Assembly (NCBI RefSeq): GCF_900636515.1
Contig: NZ_LR134287.1
Location: 62,001-126,000 of the forward strand
Direction of reading: 5' to 3'
DNA from: Neisseria animalis
GTDB lineage: Bacteria; Pseudomonadota; Gammaproteobacteria; Burkholderiales; Neisseriaceae
Length of the DNA stretch: 64,000 nt
This document shows, one piece after another, positions 50,234-60,066 of this stretch (position 1 is the stretch's first letter; each line of letters opens with the position of its first letter). Under the pieces are notes generated by a model. It worked only from the letters and a program-made list of their open reading frames with translations. It was not told the DNA's origin and ran no database searches. The position numbers were made by a program, and so were the translations under genes.

Positions 50234-50692
50234 ATGATGGCAGAAGTCATTGCTTTTTTGATTGAACATTTTCAGGATTTCGACCGTTGCCCGCCACCGG
50301 AAGATTTGGGCCGCCTGCTGGAAGATGCAGGCTTTGATGCCATGGAAATCGGCAATACGCTGATGATGATGGAAGTATTGTTCAACAGTTCGGAATTTTC
50401 CGCCGAGCCGGTATCCCGAGGCGCAATGCGCGTGTATTGCGCTGAAGAAACCGATGTCCTGCCGACCGAAGTGGTAGGGCTGCTGCATTATTTGGTCAAC
50501 GAACACGCCGTCAGCAGCGAGCAGCGCGAAATGGTTGTCCACGCGTTGACGCATATCCCCGCAGACGAGATTACTCTGGATACGGCCAAAGTATTGACCC
50601 TGATGGTTTTATGGGCGCATAAAAGCGAGCTGCCGGTTTTAATCGGCGATGATTTGATGGACGCGCTCAACGGCAAAGCAGTGATGCACTGA
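50234..50692 (+). CDS. smg: Smg family protein (DUF494)
   Basis: A 152-residue acidic protein of unknown function, with [21 protein letters not shown] near the start and a helical C-terminus ([25 protein letters not shown]). The order dprA-smg-topA is conserved in many proteobacteria (smf-smg-topA in E. coli), supporting the name. Two ATGs at the start (MM) are equivalent. Preceded by AAGGAAC. Confidence 0.9.
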   Translation: MMAEVIAFLIEHFQDFDRCPPPEDLGRLLEDAGFDAMEIGNTLMMMEVLFNSSEFSAEPVSRGAMRVYCAEETDVLPTEVVGLLHYLVNEHAVSSEQREMVVHALTHIPADEITLDTAKVLTLMVLWAHKSELPVLIGDDLMDALNGKAVMH

Positions 50693-50731
50693 ATAATCGG
50701 ACTGCCTGCCGGCAGTTCGGCAATACCTACT

Positions 50732-50801
50732 GTTTTGCAGACGGCCTTTACCACAGCTGTTTCAACAAAAAACGAAACCAAGCGTAAGGCCGTCTGCAAA
50801 A
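50732..50801. repeat. Inverted uptake-sequence pair between smg and topA
   Basis: TTTTGCAGACGGCCTTTA (50732-50749) and TAAGGCCGTCTGCAAAA (about 50785-50801) with a loop of about 35 bases. It may weakly separate smg from topA. Confidence 0.6.
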
Positions 50802-50831
50802 GCTCAAACTCATACAAAACAGAGAATAGCG

Positions 50832-53156
50832 ATGGCTAAAAACCTTTTAATCGTCGAATCCCCGTCCAAAGCCAAAACCCTCAAAAAATATTTGGGCGGC
50901 GATTTTGAAATTTTGGCATCTTACGGCCATGTCCGCGACTTAGTGCCGAAAAACGGCGCAGTCGATCCCGACAATGATTTTGCCATGAAATACCAGCTGG
51001 TATCGCGCAACAGCAAACATGTCGATGCCATCGTGTCCGCAGCCAAAGAGGCGGAAAACCTTTATCTCGCAACCGACCCGGATAGGGAAGGCGAAGCAAT
51101 TTCCTGGCATTTGCAGGAAATCCTCAAAAGCAAACGCGGTTTGAAAAACATCAAACCGCAGCGCGTTGTGTTTCACGAGATTACCAAAAATGCGGTATTG
51201 GACGCCATCGCCCATCCGCGCGAGCTGGAAGTAAACCTGGTGGATGCCCAGCAAGCCCGCCGCGCTTTGGATTATTTGGTCGGCTTCAACCTGTCGCCGC
51301 TGCTGTGGAAAAAAATCCGCCGCGGCTTGAGCGCAGGGCGTGTTCAAAGCCCCGCCTTGCGACTGATTTGCGAGCGTGAAAACGAAATCCGCGCCTTTGA
51401 AGCCCAAGAGTATTGGACGGTACATCTCGACAGCCACAAAGGCCGCAGCAAATTCACAGCCAAACTCGTCCAATACAACGGAAAAAAGCTCGAACAATTC
51501 GATCTGGCAAACGAGGCCGCGCAGGGTAGCGTTTTACAGGACTTGGCCGGCAAAGAGGCCGTGGTCGGCGGCATAGAAAAGAAAAAACGCAGCCGCAATC
51601 CGGCCGCGCCGTTTACCACCTCCACCATGCAGCAGGATGCTGTACGCAAACTCGGCATGACCACCGACCGTACCATGCGTACCGCACAGCAGCTTTACGA
51701 AGGTATCGATGTCGGACAGGGCGCAATCGGTTTGATTACCTATATGCGTACCGACAGCGTAACGCTCTCGGACGAGGCATTGACCGAAATCCGCCACTAC
51801 ATCGAAAACAAAATCGGCAAAGAGTACCTGCCCGGCGCGGCCAAACAATACAAAACCAAATCCAAAAACGCGCAAGAGGCGCACGAAGGCATCCGTCCGA
51901 CTTCCGTATACCGCACGCCGGAAAGCGTAAAACCGTTTCTGACCGCCGACCAATTCAAACTCTACCAGATGATTTGGCAGCGTACCGTAGCCTGCCAAAT
52001 GACTCCGGCCAAGTTTGACCAAACCACGGTAGATATCGCCGTGGGCAGCGGCGTATTCCGCGTAACCGGACAAGTGCAGACCTTCGCCGGCTTTTTGAGC
52101 GTGTACGAAGAAGGTACGGACGACGGCGAAGACGGTGAAGACAATAAAAAACTGCCGGAAATGGCAGAGGGCGATGTTTTGCCGGTTGACAAACTGTACG
52201 GCGAGCAGCACTTCACCACGCCGCCGCCCCGTTTTAACGAGGCAACCTTGGTGAAAGCATTGGAAGAATACGGCATCGGTCGGCCGTCGACTTATGCCAG
52301 CATTATTTCCACGCTCAAAGACCGCGAATACGTTACCCTTGAGCAAAAACGCTTTACCCCCACCGACACCGGCGACATCGTCAATAAATTCCTGACCGAG
52401 CATTTCGCCCAATACGTCGATTACCACTTTACCGCCAAACTCGAAGACCAGCTTGACGATATTGCCAGCGGCAAGCGGCAGTGGGTGCCGGTGATGAGCC
52501 AGTTCTGGAAAGGCTTCAGCAAGCAGGTCGAAGAAAAAGAAGGCATCGAGCGCGCCAAATTTACCACTCAGGAGCTGGACGAAGACTGCCCGAAATGCGG
52601 CCAACACAAGCTGCAAATCAAATTCGGACGCAACGGCCGCTTCGTAGCGTGTGCGGGCTATCCCGAATGCAGCTACACGCGCAATGTAAACGAAACCGCC
52701 GAAGAGGCTGCGGAACGAATCGCCAAAGAAGCGGCGGAGCAGGCCGAGCTCGACGGACGCGAGTGCCCGAAATGCGGCGGAGGGCTGGTGTACAAATACA
52801 GCCGCACCGGCAGCAAATTCATCGGCTGCGCCAACTATCCCAAGTGCAAGCACATCGAGCCCTTGGAGAAGCCCAAAGACACAGGCGTGGAATGCCCGCA
52901 ATGCAAAAAAGGCCATTTGGTCGAGCGCAAATCACGCTACGGCAAACTTTTTTACAGCTGCGGCACCTATCCCGACTGCAACTACGCCACTTGGAATCCG
53001 CCCGTTGCCGAAACCTGCCCGAAATGCGCTTGGCCGGTATTGACCATCAAAACGACCAAACGCTGGGGCGTGGAAAAAGTTTGTCCGCAGAAAGAATGCG
53101 GCTGGAAAGAACAGATCGAACCGCCGGCACCGAAAGGCAGTGCGGCAGAAGAGTAA
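50832..53156 (+). CDS. topA: DNA topoisomerase I
   Basis: A type IA topoisomerase that relaxes negative supercoils. The 774 residues contain the TOPRIM domain (LLIVESPSKAKTLKKYLG at 5-22, ATDPDREGEA about 79-88), the active-site Tyr304 in GLITYMRTDS, and three C-terminal four-cysteine zinc domains starting near CPKCGQHKL, CPKCGGGLVYKY and CPQCKKGHLVE, plus a fourth degenerate CPKCAWPV ribbon. It ends at a clear terminator. Confidence 0.97.
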   Translation: MAKNLLIVESPSKAKTLKKYLGGDFEILASYGHVRDLVPKNGAVDPDNDFAMKYQLVSRNSKHVDAIVSAAKEAENLYLATDPDREGEAISWHLQEILKSKRGLKNIKPQRVVFHEITKNAVLDAIAHPRELEVNLVDAQQARRALDYLVGFNLSPLLWKKIRRGLSAGRVQSPALRLICERENEIRAFEAQEYWTVHLDSHKGRSKFTAKLVQYNGKKLEQFDLANEAAQGSVLQDLAGKEAVVGGIEKKKRSRNPAAPFTTSTMQQDAVRKLGMTTDRTMRTAQQLYEGIDVGQGAIGLITYMRTDSVTLSDEALTEIRHYIENKIGKEYLPGAAKQYKTKSKNAQEAHEGIRPTSVYRTPESVKPFLTADQFKLYQMIWQRTVACQMTPAKFDQTTVDIAVGSGVFRVTGQVQTFAGFLSVYEEGTDDGEDGEDNKKLPEMAEGDVLPVDKLYGEQHFTTPPPRFNEATLVKALEEYGIGRPSTYASIISTLKDREYVTLEQKRFTPTDTGDIVNKFLTEHFAQYVDYHFTAKLEDQLDDIASGKRQWVPVMSQFWKGFSKQVEEKEGIERAKFTTQELDEDCPKCGQHKLQIKFGRNGRFVACAGYPECSYTRNVNETAEEAAERIAKEAAEQAELDGRECPKCGGGLVYKYSRTGSKFIGCANYPKCKHIEPLEKPKDTGVECPQCKKGHLVERKSRYGKLFYSCGTYPDCNYATWNPPVAETCPKCAWPVLTIKTTKRWGVEKVCPQKECGWKEQIEPPAPKGSAAEE

Positions 53157-53167
53157 TCTGTTGAGTC

Positions 53168-53210
53168 AAAAGGCCGTCTGCAAATTCAGAATTTGCAGAC
53201 GGCCTTTTTG
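53168..53210. terminator. topA terminator
   Basis: AAAAGGCCGTCTGCAAATTC and GAATTTGCAGACGGCCTTTT, a perfect inverted repeat with a 2-3 base loop. Confidence 0.88.
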
Positions 53211-53254
53211 CGGTTTTGGGTTTGCCGTGGGTAAAGGGCAGATGTTTCTTGGGT

Positions 53255-53680
53255 TTAATGCACTTGAAACGGCAGGAACGATACGTCCATGATATAGGCT
53301 TTCGGGTTGCGCCAATCGACTTTGACGGTAACGGTTTCGCCCAGATAGGGTTCGGGGTCGGTGGTCATCGGCGGGCTGACAAACTGCTGTATGTTGCCGT
53401 TGAGCGGGTTGGGCGCAACGGCGATGATTTCGTATTTGTCGCCTTGGCTGTTGCGCGATCCGCTGTTCCAATGGCGTACTTCCTGTACGGCGGCTTGGAT
53501 TTCCACACCGCTTGCCTGCGCCTGTTTGCCGCCTTCGTATTTCGGCCACAGGACAAAATAAATCAGTGCGCCGAATACCACAGCCATGATGCCGCTGATG
53601 GGATTGGGTGCGACAAAGGTGATGACGAGCAATGCGAATGTAATGACAAGGGCGATGATGATGGTGGTTAGGGAAATCAT
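53255..53680 (-). CDS. Small membrane protein of unknown function
   Basis: A 141-residue protein with two N-terminal hydrophobic helices (about 4-24 and 30-47) and a soluble C-terminal beta-rich domain (SGVEIQAAVQEVRHW through DVSFLPF). The pattern resembles DUF3592-type membrane proteins, whose role is unknown, but I am not sure of the family. An AAAGGAAC site precedes the start. It is not clearly co-transcribed with the following genes; an uptake sequence and a Correia-like element lie upstream. Confidence 0.7.
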   Translation of the reverse strand: MISLTTIIIALVITFALLVITFVAPNPISGIMAVVFGALIYFVLWPKYEGGKQAQASGVEIQAAVQEVRHWNSGSRNSQGDKYEIIAVAPNPLNGNIQQFVSPPMTTDPEPYLGETVTVKVDWRNPKAYIMDVSFLPFQVH

Positions 53681-53816
53681 ACGGTTCCTTTGCGGAAAGG
53701 GAAGGGTAATCGGCCAGTATGGTCAAATGTGCCGTTTTGCAGACGGCATTGGCTTGTGTCGAAACCGACAGCTTGGCCGTTGTTGGCAATAAGAGCAATA
53801 CGGCGTTTTCAGTCAG

Positions 53817-53923
53817 TATAGTCATTTAAAATAAGAATGATACAGCGTTGCTTTGCCTTGCCTTACTATGTGTACTGTCTGCGGCTTCGTTGCCTTGTCT
53901 CATTCTTATTTTATTCGACTATA
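53817..53923. repeat. Correia-like element, short form, copy 9
   Basis: A 107-bp element from TATAGTCATTTAAAATAAG to TTTTATTCGACTATA, between two hypothetical minus-strand genes. Confidence 0.92.
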
Positions 53924-53971
53924 AAATTTCGCCAGCCGTGCGGGATTGCCTGTCTGATGCCGTCTGCAAAA

Positions 53972-54616
53972 TCAATACAGCAGTTTTTTGCGCGGTTTTT
54001 CTGCAACAGCGGCGTTTAGCGGCGATAAGTCGATAAAAGTTTCGGTACGGACGGTATTGCCCAGCACGTCTTCGCATTCCGTTACCAGCTTCATCAGGCC
54101 GTCGAACCGGTGTTCGGGCAGGCGGGCCAGCAGGGTATGGCGGTCGGCGAAGATGCCGTCCAAGGTTTCGCCGGCGGCAAGTTTGTCCAAGCCTTCAGAA
54201 AAAAACGGCAGGCGGGCAACCGCTTCGGCAACGGCTTCTCCCGCCGCATGGTCTTCGGCGATGGCGATTTGGAAACGCAGGTTTTGCGCCAAACCTTTGC
54301 CGTTGTTGTACAGTTTGAACACCAACATCTCCGGCTGTGTTTCCGACAGTTGCAGCGCGGTATGGACAACCGGCTGCACCGCTTCCTGCTGGATTTGTTT
54401 TTCCCGTTGCAGCCATGCTGTTTTGGCCTTGATGTGTGCTGCGGCAAACAGATAGGCCAGCCAAACCAGCGCAATGGCGGCAACGGCGGTAATGGTTGGC
54501 GCGAGATCGGCAAGGTAATCTTGCGGATTGAACAGCAGGCAGGCGCACAGAAAGCCGGCAAAGAAAAACAGAATATAGAGAAATGGCGCAAAGCGTCCGG
54601 AAAAATTCAGATTCAT
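53972..54616 (-). CDS. Membrane-anchored protein of unknown function
   Basis: A 214-residue protein with two N-terminal hydrophobic helices (about 10-28 and 36-58) and a soluble C-terminal domain (HTALQLSETQPEMLVFKLYN, EHRFDGLMKLVTECEDVLGN). I do not recognise the family. It lies 28 bp after pyrI on the same strand and could be co-transcribed with pyrBI. Codon use looks native. Confidence 0.65.
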   Translation of the reverse strand: MNLNFSGRFAPFLYILFFFAGFLCACLLFNPQDYLADLAPTITAVAAIALVWLAYLFAAAHIKAKTAWLQREKQIQQEAVQPVVHTALQLSETQPEMLVFKLYNNGKGLAQNLRFQIAIAEDHAAGEAVAEAVARLPFFSEGLDKLAAGETLDGIFADRHTLLARLPEHRFDGLMKLVTECEDVLGNTVRTETFIDLSPLNAAVAEKPRKKLLY

Positions 54617-54644
54617 GGGCGCATATCCTTATCCGGCCTGTCTC

Positions 54645-55106
54645 TTACGCCTCGGCAACCGAATCGCGGGAGAAGGTTTTTTCACAGTAATGGCACTTCA
54701 GACGCGTTTGGTTGTTTTGCGTTTTCACATAAAAGCGGCTGCTGACCGGCTCGCCGTGGCTGGCGCAGTTGCTGTTGGGGCAGCGGAATACTTCGGCAAT
54801 CACATCGGGCAGGGCGATGTTCATTTTTTGCACGACTTTGAAATCTTCAATCACGTTTACCGTGGCTTCGGGAGCAAACAGCGCCAAGCGGTTGGCGGCT
54901 TTTCCGTCCAGCCGCACGCCGGAAATCTTGATGATGTCTTTGCTGCCCTGAGTTTGACTCGGCAGGTTGAAGCCTACCGTTACCGCGCTGCCGTAATGCA
55001 GCAGCTTGAATTGGCGCAGAATCGCCAAGCCTTTGCCGGCAGGGATATGATCGATAACCGTACCGTTTTCGATGGCTTCGACGCTGTATTGTTTTTTGTC
55101 CATCAT
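54645..55106 (-). CDS. pyrI: Aspartate carbamoyltransferase regulatory subunit
   Basis: Binds CTP and ATP to give allosteric control to PyrB. The 153 residues match the family. The N-terminal [18 protein letters not shown] binds nucleotide, and the C-terminal zinc domain has the four Cys ligands in RCPNSNC (about 106-112) and [10 protein letters not shown] (about 134-143). It begins 7 bp after the pyrB stop. A pyrI gene marks class B aspartate transcarbamoylase as in enteric bacteria. Confidence 0.96.
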   Translation of the reverse strand: MMDKKQYSVEAIENGTVIDHIPAGKGLAILRQFKLLHYGSAVTVGFNLPSQTQGSKDIIKISGVRLDGKAANRLALFAPEATVNVIEDFKVVQKMNIALPDVIAEVFRCPNSNCASHGEPVSSRFYVKTQNNQTRLKCHYCEKTFSRDSVAEA

Positions 55107-55113
55107 CTGCTCC

Positions 55114-56034
55114 TTACACTTCTTCGTTCAATACCAAAGACAACATGGCCATGCGCGCATATACACCGTTGGTTGCCTGCTCGAAATAATAGGCATGCGG
55201 TGTGGCATCAACATCCGGATGGATTTCGTCAACGCGCGGCAGCGGGTGCAGCACGCGCAGGTTGGGCTTGGCGTTTTGAAGCATGGCGGCGGTAAGGTTG
55301 AATTTGCCCTGTATTTTGGCAAATTCCTGTTCGTCGAAACGCTCGCGCTGTACGCGGGTCATGTAGAGAATATCCGCCCACTCCGCCGCAGCTTCCAAGC
55401 TGTCAAACGTCTGCCATGCACAAGCAGCTTCGTCCAACTCCTCGGTGATGTAATCGGGCATGGCAAGGCTGGGCGGCGAAACAAAGGCAAATTCACAGCC
55501 CCAGCGTTTCAATGCCTGAGCCAGAGAATGTACGGTACGGCCGTATTTCAAGTCGCCGCACATCGCAATTTTCAAATTGTTCAGACGGCCTTGCGTTTCC
55601 TGAATCGTGACCAAATCCAATAAAGTCTGGCTGGGGTGCTGGTTGGTGCCGTCGCCCGCATTCAATACCGGTACGGCGGAAAATTCGGCGGCTACCCGCG
55701 CCGCGCCGTCTTTCGGATGGCGTTGGATAATGGCATCGGTGTAGCTGGAAATAATCCGGGAGGTGTCCGCCAGCGTTTCGCCTTTTTTCGCGCTGGTGTT
55801 CGCGCCGTCTGAAAAACCGATGACCTTGCCGCCCAAACGCTGTACGGCAGTTTCAAACGACAGCCGAGTGCGGGTGGACGGCTCGAAAAAGCACGAGCCG
55901 ATGAGTTTGCCTTCCAGCAGGTTGCTGCGCGGATTTTCTTTGAGTTTGAGTGCGGTATTCAGCAGCAGCTCAAGCTGTTCGGTTGTCAGATCCGAGATGG
56001 AAATGACGTGTTGCCGGTAGAGCGGATTAGGCAT
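55114..56034 (-). CDS. pyrB: Aspartate carbamoyltransferase catalytic subunit
   Basis: Makes carbamoyl aspartate, the first committed step of pyrimidine synthesis. From [16 protein letters not shown] the protein is 306 residues. The carbamoyl phosphate motif [15 protein letters not shown] (about 49-63), and [18 protein letters not shown] (about 130-147) are diagnostic, as are the C-terminal HPLPRVDEI and [15 protein letters not shown]. The frame is open 34 codons further upstream through an attenuator-like hairpin; the chosen ATG has AAAGGAAAACAA before it. Confidence 0.96.
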   Translation of the reverse strand: MPNPLYRQHVISISDLTTEQLELLLNTALKLKENPRSNLLEGKLIGSCFFEPSTRTRLSFETAVQRLGGKVIGFSDGANTSAKKGETLADTSRIISSYTDAIIQRHPKDGAARVAAEFSAVPVLNAGDGTNQHPSQTLLDLVTIQETQGRLNNLKIAMCGDLKYGRTVHSLAQALKRWGCEFAFVSPPSLAMPDYITEELDEAACAWQTFDSLEAAAEWADILYMTRVQRERFDEQEFAKIQGKFNLTAAMLQNAKPNLRVLHPLPRVDEIHPDVDATPHAYYFEQATNGVYARMAMLSLVLNEEV

Positions 56035-56097
56035 TTGTTTTCCTTTCTGCCCGTTTGCCCGAACCTGCCGGAGGTGTTTTGCAAACGGTTTCTGCAT

Positions 56098-56119
56098 AAA
56101 AAAACCCGCAGACGGCGGG
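56098..56119 (-). promoter_or_regulatory. Attenuator-like terminator in the pyrBI leader
   Basis: On the minus strand CCCGC-CGTCT-GCGGG followed by seven T residues, about 65 bases before the pyrB start. A leader frame starting at 56207 runs through it and overlaps the pyrB start, as needed for translation-coupled attenuation like that of E. coli pyrBI. The hairpin core (GCCGTCTGC) is an uptake-sequence core. Confidence 0.6.
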
Positions 56120-56285
56120 ATTTCAACAAATGGCAACAGCGCTGCGGCGGGCAGCGCGGGAAAAGCAGCCTGTGCGGGCGGAGCATTTCATAAAGTTGCC
56201 GTAACATTCGGTTTCGATATGCTGATTATCGCATATTCGGCAGCCGTCTGAAAGGAGATACGCCCGTTTGCAGACGGCATGGACA

Positions 56286-56771
56286 TCAGTTCTCATCATG
56301 TTCCGCTTTGCCGTGCAGCCTGTACCAGCCGAACAGCCGTATCAGGCAGAGCAGGGCGGTCAGCGGCAGGCACAGGGCTGTAATAAAATAACGTATATCT
56401 CCGGTATTGAAAACCGGTTTGCCGGAAAACAGACCGCCCACCGCCCAAAACCACTCCCACAAAGAAGGCACGCTGAACGCCAATACGGCCAGCAGTCCCA
56501 GTGAGCGGAAAATACCGATGGGCAGAATTTGCTGCTGCAATACTGTGCGGTTGAGCTGGAGCAAAACCAGCAGCCCGAAGCCGATGATGAGTATCATGCC
56601 GCCGTTGGCCGCCAACTGCAGGCCGTTGAAGGCAATATCGGGCGTAACCGTTTTTGCAGACGGCATATTGACTACATTTTGGCTTTGCATCACGTTCAAG
56701 CCGAAGCCGTACAGCATATCGCATAAAATAATCCAGACCGGAAGAGAGGAAAGCAAGCGTTTCATGAGCAT
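56286..56771 (-). CDS. Integral membrane protein of unknown function
   Basis: A 161-residue protein with four likely membrane helices (about 7-27, 55-75, 90-110, 130-150). I do not recognise the family. Its N-terminal region carries an in-frame uptake-sequence core (coding MPSAKTV), common in neisserial genes. GGAAAAC precedes the first ATG by 8 bases. Divergent from pykA and followed by the pyrB region. Confidence 0.65.
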   Translation of the reverse strand: MLMKRLLSSLPVWIILCDMLYGFGLNVMQSQNVVNMPSAKTVTPDIAFNGLQLAANGGMILIIGFGLLVLLQLNRTVLQQQILPIGIFRSLGLLAVLAFSVPSLWEWFWAVGGLFSGKPVFNTGDIRYFITALCLPLTALLCLIRLFGWYRLHGKAEHDEN

Positions 56772-56942
56772 TCGGATAAGTTTTCCAATGATGGAGATTG
56801 TAGCCGATTTCTGCCGTAATTTAGCACCATATAAATTTGGTTTAAATCATAAAGTTCTGTAATTTTCCGCCATTTCAGGCAGGGTTCGCGCTACAATCGG
56901 TTATTTTCCAACCAAAAGTCTCGGCTTGAAAGGAGCTGCGAA

Positions 56943-58409
56943 ATGAATACCGCCAAACGCGATATCGGCAGAATCAGCCATAATACCAAAATCGTCGCCA
57001 CTTTAGGGCCGGGAAGTAACGATGTCGGCCTGCTGGAAGACATGATGCGTACCGGCGGCTTGAACGTCGTCCGTTTCAATTTCAGCCACGGCACGGCGGA
57101 ATTTCATGCCGAAAATGCCCGTATCGTCCGCGAGGCTGCCAAACGTGCGGGGCAGGAAATCGCCATTTTGGCAGATTTGCAAGGTCCGAAAATCCGAGTG
57201 GGCAAAATTGCCGGCGGCAGCATTGAGCTGAAAGAAGGAGAAAAATTGGTGCTGGACGCTTCGCTGGAAGGCGAAGGCACGCGTGAAGCAGTGGGTTTGG
57301 ATTACCGCAATCTTCCCGATGATGTGAAAGCAGGCGATGTGTTGTGGTTGGACGACGGGCTGCTGACGCTGACGGTCGATGCGGTCGAAGGCAGTAAAAT
57401 CATCACCACCGTTGAAAACAGCCACGTTTTGAAAAGCAACAAAGGCATCAACAAACGCGGCGGCGGTTTGTCGGCCGGAGCATTGACCGAAAAAGACTTC
57501 CGCGATTTGAAAACAGCGGTTGCCATCGGTTGCGACTATCTTGCCGTCAGCTTTGTCAAATCCGCAGAAGATTTGCAGCTTGCCCGCGCGAAAGTAGAAG
57601 AAGAAATGCAAGGCAGCCAAGCGGTACGTCCGGGTTTGGTGGCGAAAATCGAGCGTGTGGAAGCGATTGAGAATTTAGATGAAATCATTCTGGCTTCAGA
57701 CGGCATTATGGTGGCGCGGGGCGATTTGGCGGTAGAGGTCGGTCATGCTGCCGTACCCGCGCTGCAAAAACGCATGATCCGCCGCGCCCGCGAGTTGCGC
57801 CGTTTCAGCATTACCGCTACCCAAATGATGGAAAGCATGATTACCAACCCCGTACCGACCCGCGCCGAAGTCAGCGATGTGGCCAATGCGGTGTTGGACG
57901 GTACGGACGCGGTGATGTGTTCCGCCGAAACTGCTGTCGGCGCGTATCCGTTTGAAACCGTTACGCAAATGGCGATTATCTGCGCCGCCGCCGAGAAAGA
58001 GCAGGATTCTTTAAACGGCGTGGCCGAGCAGACGGACGAACACGTCAGCACCAACCTTGCCATTGCTGCCGGTGCGGTGAGCGTGGCGCGTGCGGTGCGT
58101 GCCAAGGCGATTGTTACGCTGACGGAAAGCGGCTCGACCGCGTTTGAAATCAGCCGCCACAATATCCAACTGCCGATTTTCGCGTTGACACCGAGCGTGT
58201 CCGCCCAGCGCCGTATGGCGATGTATCGCGGCGTGCGTCCGATGATTTTGGAAACCAGTACCAACCACGATACCGCGCTGGCAGAGGTTGAAGCGACATT
58301 GGTGGCGCACCGGATTTTGAGCAAGGGCGACCAGTACATCATTACCAGCGGTTCAAAAATGCGCGAATCGGGTTCGACCAATACTTTGGAAGTGTTGAGC
58401 GTGAAATAA
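56943..58409 (+). CDS. pykA: Pyruvate kinase
   Basis: Converts phosphoenolpyruvate and ADP to pyruvate and ATP. The 488 residues resemble the PykA-type enzyme. The N-terminal KIVATLGPGSND (16-27), RFNFSHGTAEFH with the K+ and Mg2+ ligands, LADLQGPKIRVG (75-86), the catalytic IMVARGDLAVEVG (about 254-266) and ITATQMMESM (about 293-302) are visible. AAAGGAGCTGCGA gives a strong ribosome-binding site. It ends at an uptake-sequence terminator. Confidence 0.97.
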   Translation: MNTAKRDIGRISHNTKIVATLGPGSNDVGLLEDMMRTGGLNVVRFNFSHGTAEFHAENARIVREAAKRAGQEIAILADLQGPKIRVGKIAGGSIELKEGEKLVLDASLEGEGTREAVGLDYRNLPDDVKAGDVLWLDDGLLTLTVDAVEGSKIITTVENSHVLKSNKGINKRGGGLSAGALTEKDFRDLKTAVAIGCDYLAVSFVKSAEDLQLARAKVEEEMQGSQAVRPGLVAKIERVEAIENLDEIILASDGIMVARGDLAVEVGHAAVPALQKRMIRRARELRRFSITATQMMESMITNPVPTRAEVSDVANAVLDGTDAVMCSAETAVGAYPFETVTQMAIICAAAEKEQDSLNGVAEQTDEHVSTNLAIAAGAVSVARAVRAKAIVTLTESGSTAFEISRHNIQLPIFALTPSVSAQRRMAMYRGVRPMILETSTNHDTALAEVEATLVAHRILSKGDQYIITSGSKMRESGSTNTLEVLSVK

Positions 58410-58422
58410 TCCGTCGAGCAGC

Positions 58423-58469
58423 AAAAAGCCGTCTGCATTTTCGTAATACCGAAATGCAGACGGCTTTTT
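58423..58469. terminator. pykA terminator
   Basis: AAAAAGCCGTCTGCATTTC and GAAATGCAGACGGCTTTTT with a 9-base loop. Confidence 0.85.
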
Positions 58470-58662
58470 GGTTGTTTTGCTTCCGAATCCGATGGAGGCG
58501 GTAAAGAAAACAACGAAGATTGCTGCCGAACTTTGGGCATATCAAGCGCATACCTGCCATTTTGCAGACGGCCTTTCCTGCGGCAGACGGCGGTTCGGCA
58601 GAATATTTCGGGCGGTTACCAAATGACCGGCAACGGGATATTTCGGGCAGTGCGCGGTATGG

Positions 58663-59898
58663 TCAGTGATTTGGCAGGCGTACCGTTTCGTTTTCGCTTG
58701 GCTGGAAATCGGCCATATTGTCCAGATCCCGACCGGGTTCGGCGGCGGTATCACCGATGTTGATGCCGGTCAGACTTTCCAAAATGATGGCGGAGGAAAG
58801 GTTTTCGCTTGTGCGGTATATCATGGCCAAGCCGATTTCTTCGGCAGGAATGGAAACCGCTTCAGCGATATCGCGGCTTTTTGGCGCGGGAAGCAGGTTG
58901 TTTTCGGGGTTGATGCGGATGAGGCGGTTGCGTTTGTACAGGCTCAAAACCATGCCCTTGTCCAAACCGTGTGCCGCGCCTTGGTTCAGGGTAATGGTTT
59001 GGAATTGCCCTGCTTCACCTACGCCGTCAAAAACCGAAACGACTTTTGCCCGTACCGGGTGGTTCGGCGCGTGCGGAATCATGTGGAAGCTGTCGCCTTC
59101 GGGCAGCTTCATCAGATAATCGTTTTGTCTGATTTCGGAAACCGCCGTTTCTACCATCATGGGTTGTGCGGATTGGGTACGCAGGTGGATCAAGGCATTT
59201 TTACGGCTGTAATATTCGTTGTCTTCCAACTTTTCTTCTGCCCGCCGGCTGCGGTTTGCCAGCGCAGTGTCGGTGTAGGGCAGGGTGCGGACGATGCCGC
59301 TGAATACGGCTTCCTGTCCTAAAACTTTGCGGGTGTCGGGATCGGTAATGTTTTTGTTGATGCGGTAGGTCAGGTAGCGGCCCGGTTCGGTAATGCCGTA
59401 GGCGTATACGCGCTGGCCGGTGGTGTAGAGCAGGCGGTTGTCCGGCCCGGCGATCAGGCGCGGAGCGTCAGCGGTTTCCTGCGGGGAAATGATTTGCGGG
59501 TGCTGCATAAACAGGCGGTAAAACTGTACGTTGACGGCGGGAATGCCGTAGCCTGAAGTTTCACGCATACGGGGGCTGAGTTTGATGACCGGAATGCCGT
59601 CTGCATTTCGGCTGCCGTGTTCAAAATCCAAGCCGGGCTGCCCGCCGGTGTAGCGTAAAACCAATACCTGCCCCGGATAAATCCGATGGGGATTGTCGAT
59701 TTCGTGTCGGTTTCTGCCCCACAAGCTGCTCCACTGCCACGGTTGGTACAGATATTTGCCGGCAATGCTCCACAAAGTATCGCCCTGCTTGACCACATAA
59801 CGCTGCGGCGCATCGGGGCGGATGTCGGGCGCGGCGCTTGCCGGAACGGAAAATACCATGCCGACGGCACAAAGCAGGGTTATAATAGGGCGTTTCAT
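58663..59898 (-). CDS. LysM-domain cell-wall-associated protein
   Basis: A 411-residue exported protein. The signal peptide ends near SVPASAAPD. A LysM peptidoglycan-binding domain follows at about 32-78 (RYVVKQGDTLWSIAGKYL; NPHRIYPGQVLVL). The rest is a long unrecognised region rich in beta-strands (residues 100-411). Proteins of this layout sit just upstream of def in several betaproteobacteria; the precise function is unknown, likely cell-wall related. It is divergent from def with about 170 bp between. Confidence 0.87.
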   Translation of the reverse strand: MKRPIITLLCAVGMVFSVPASAAPDIRPDAPQRYVVKQGDTLWSIAGKYLYQPWQWSSLWGRNRHEIDNPHRIYPGQVLVLRYTGGQPGLDFEHGSRNADGIPVIKLSPRMRETSGYGIPAVNVQFYRLFMQHPQIISPQETADAPRLIAGPDNRLLYTTGQRVYAYGITEPGRYLTYRINKNITDPDTRKVLGQEAVFSGIVRTLPYTDTALANRSRRAEEKLEDNEYYSRKNALIHLRTQSAQPMMVETAVSEIRQNDYLMKLPEGDSFHMIPHAPNHPVRAKVVSVFDGVGEAGQFQTITLNQGAAHGLDKGMVLSLYKRNRLIRINPENNLLPAPKSRDIAEAVSIPAEEIGLAMIYRTSENLSSAIILESLTGINIGDTAAEPGRDLDNMADFQPSENETVRLPNH

Positions 59899-60066
59899 GA
59901 ATTATTCCTTGAAATCAAAACCGATAGACTATAATTAAACCAAACCGACGGCGGTATTCTATATTCAAAGCCGCGAACTTTCCACCGCAGGCAGTACGCC
60001 GCAAGGAAATTGCAGACGGCCTGCCGCCCGCATACATCATTAGCATTATTACCGAGATTAATTATT

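Noticed and set aside
51534..52916. 460-codon frame antisense to topA
   Set aside because: The plus-strand topA is complete with all motifs; the antisense frame is a codon-bias artefact.
56035..56136. N-terminal extension of PyrB
   Set aside because: It passes through the attenuator-like hairpin and is not found in the family; the ATG at 56034 has a good ribosome-binding site.
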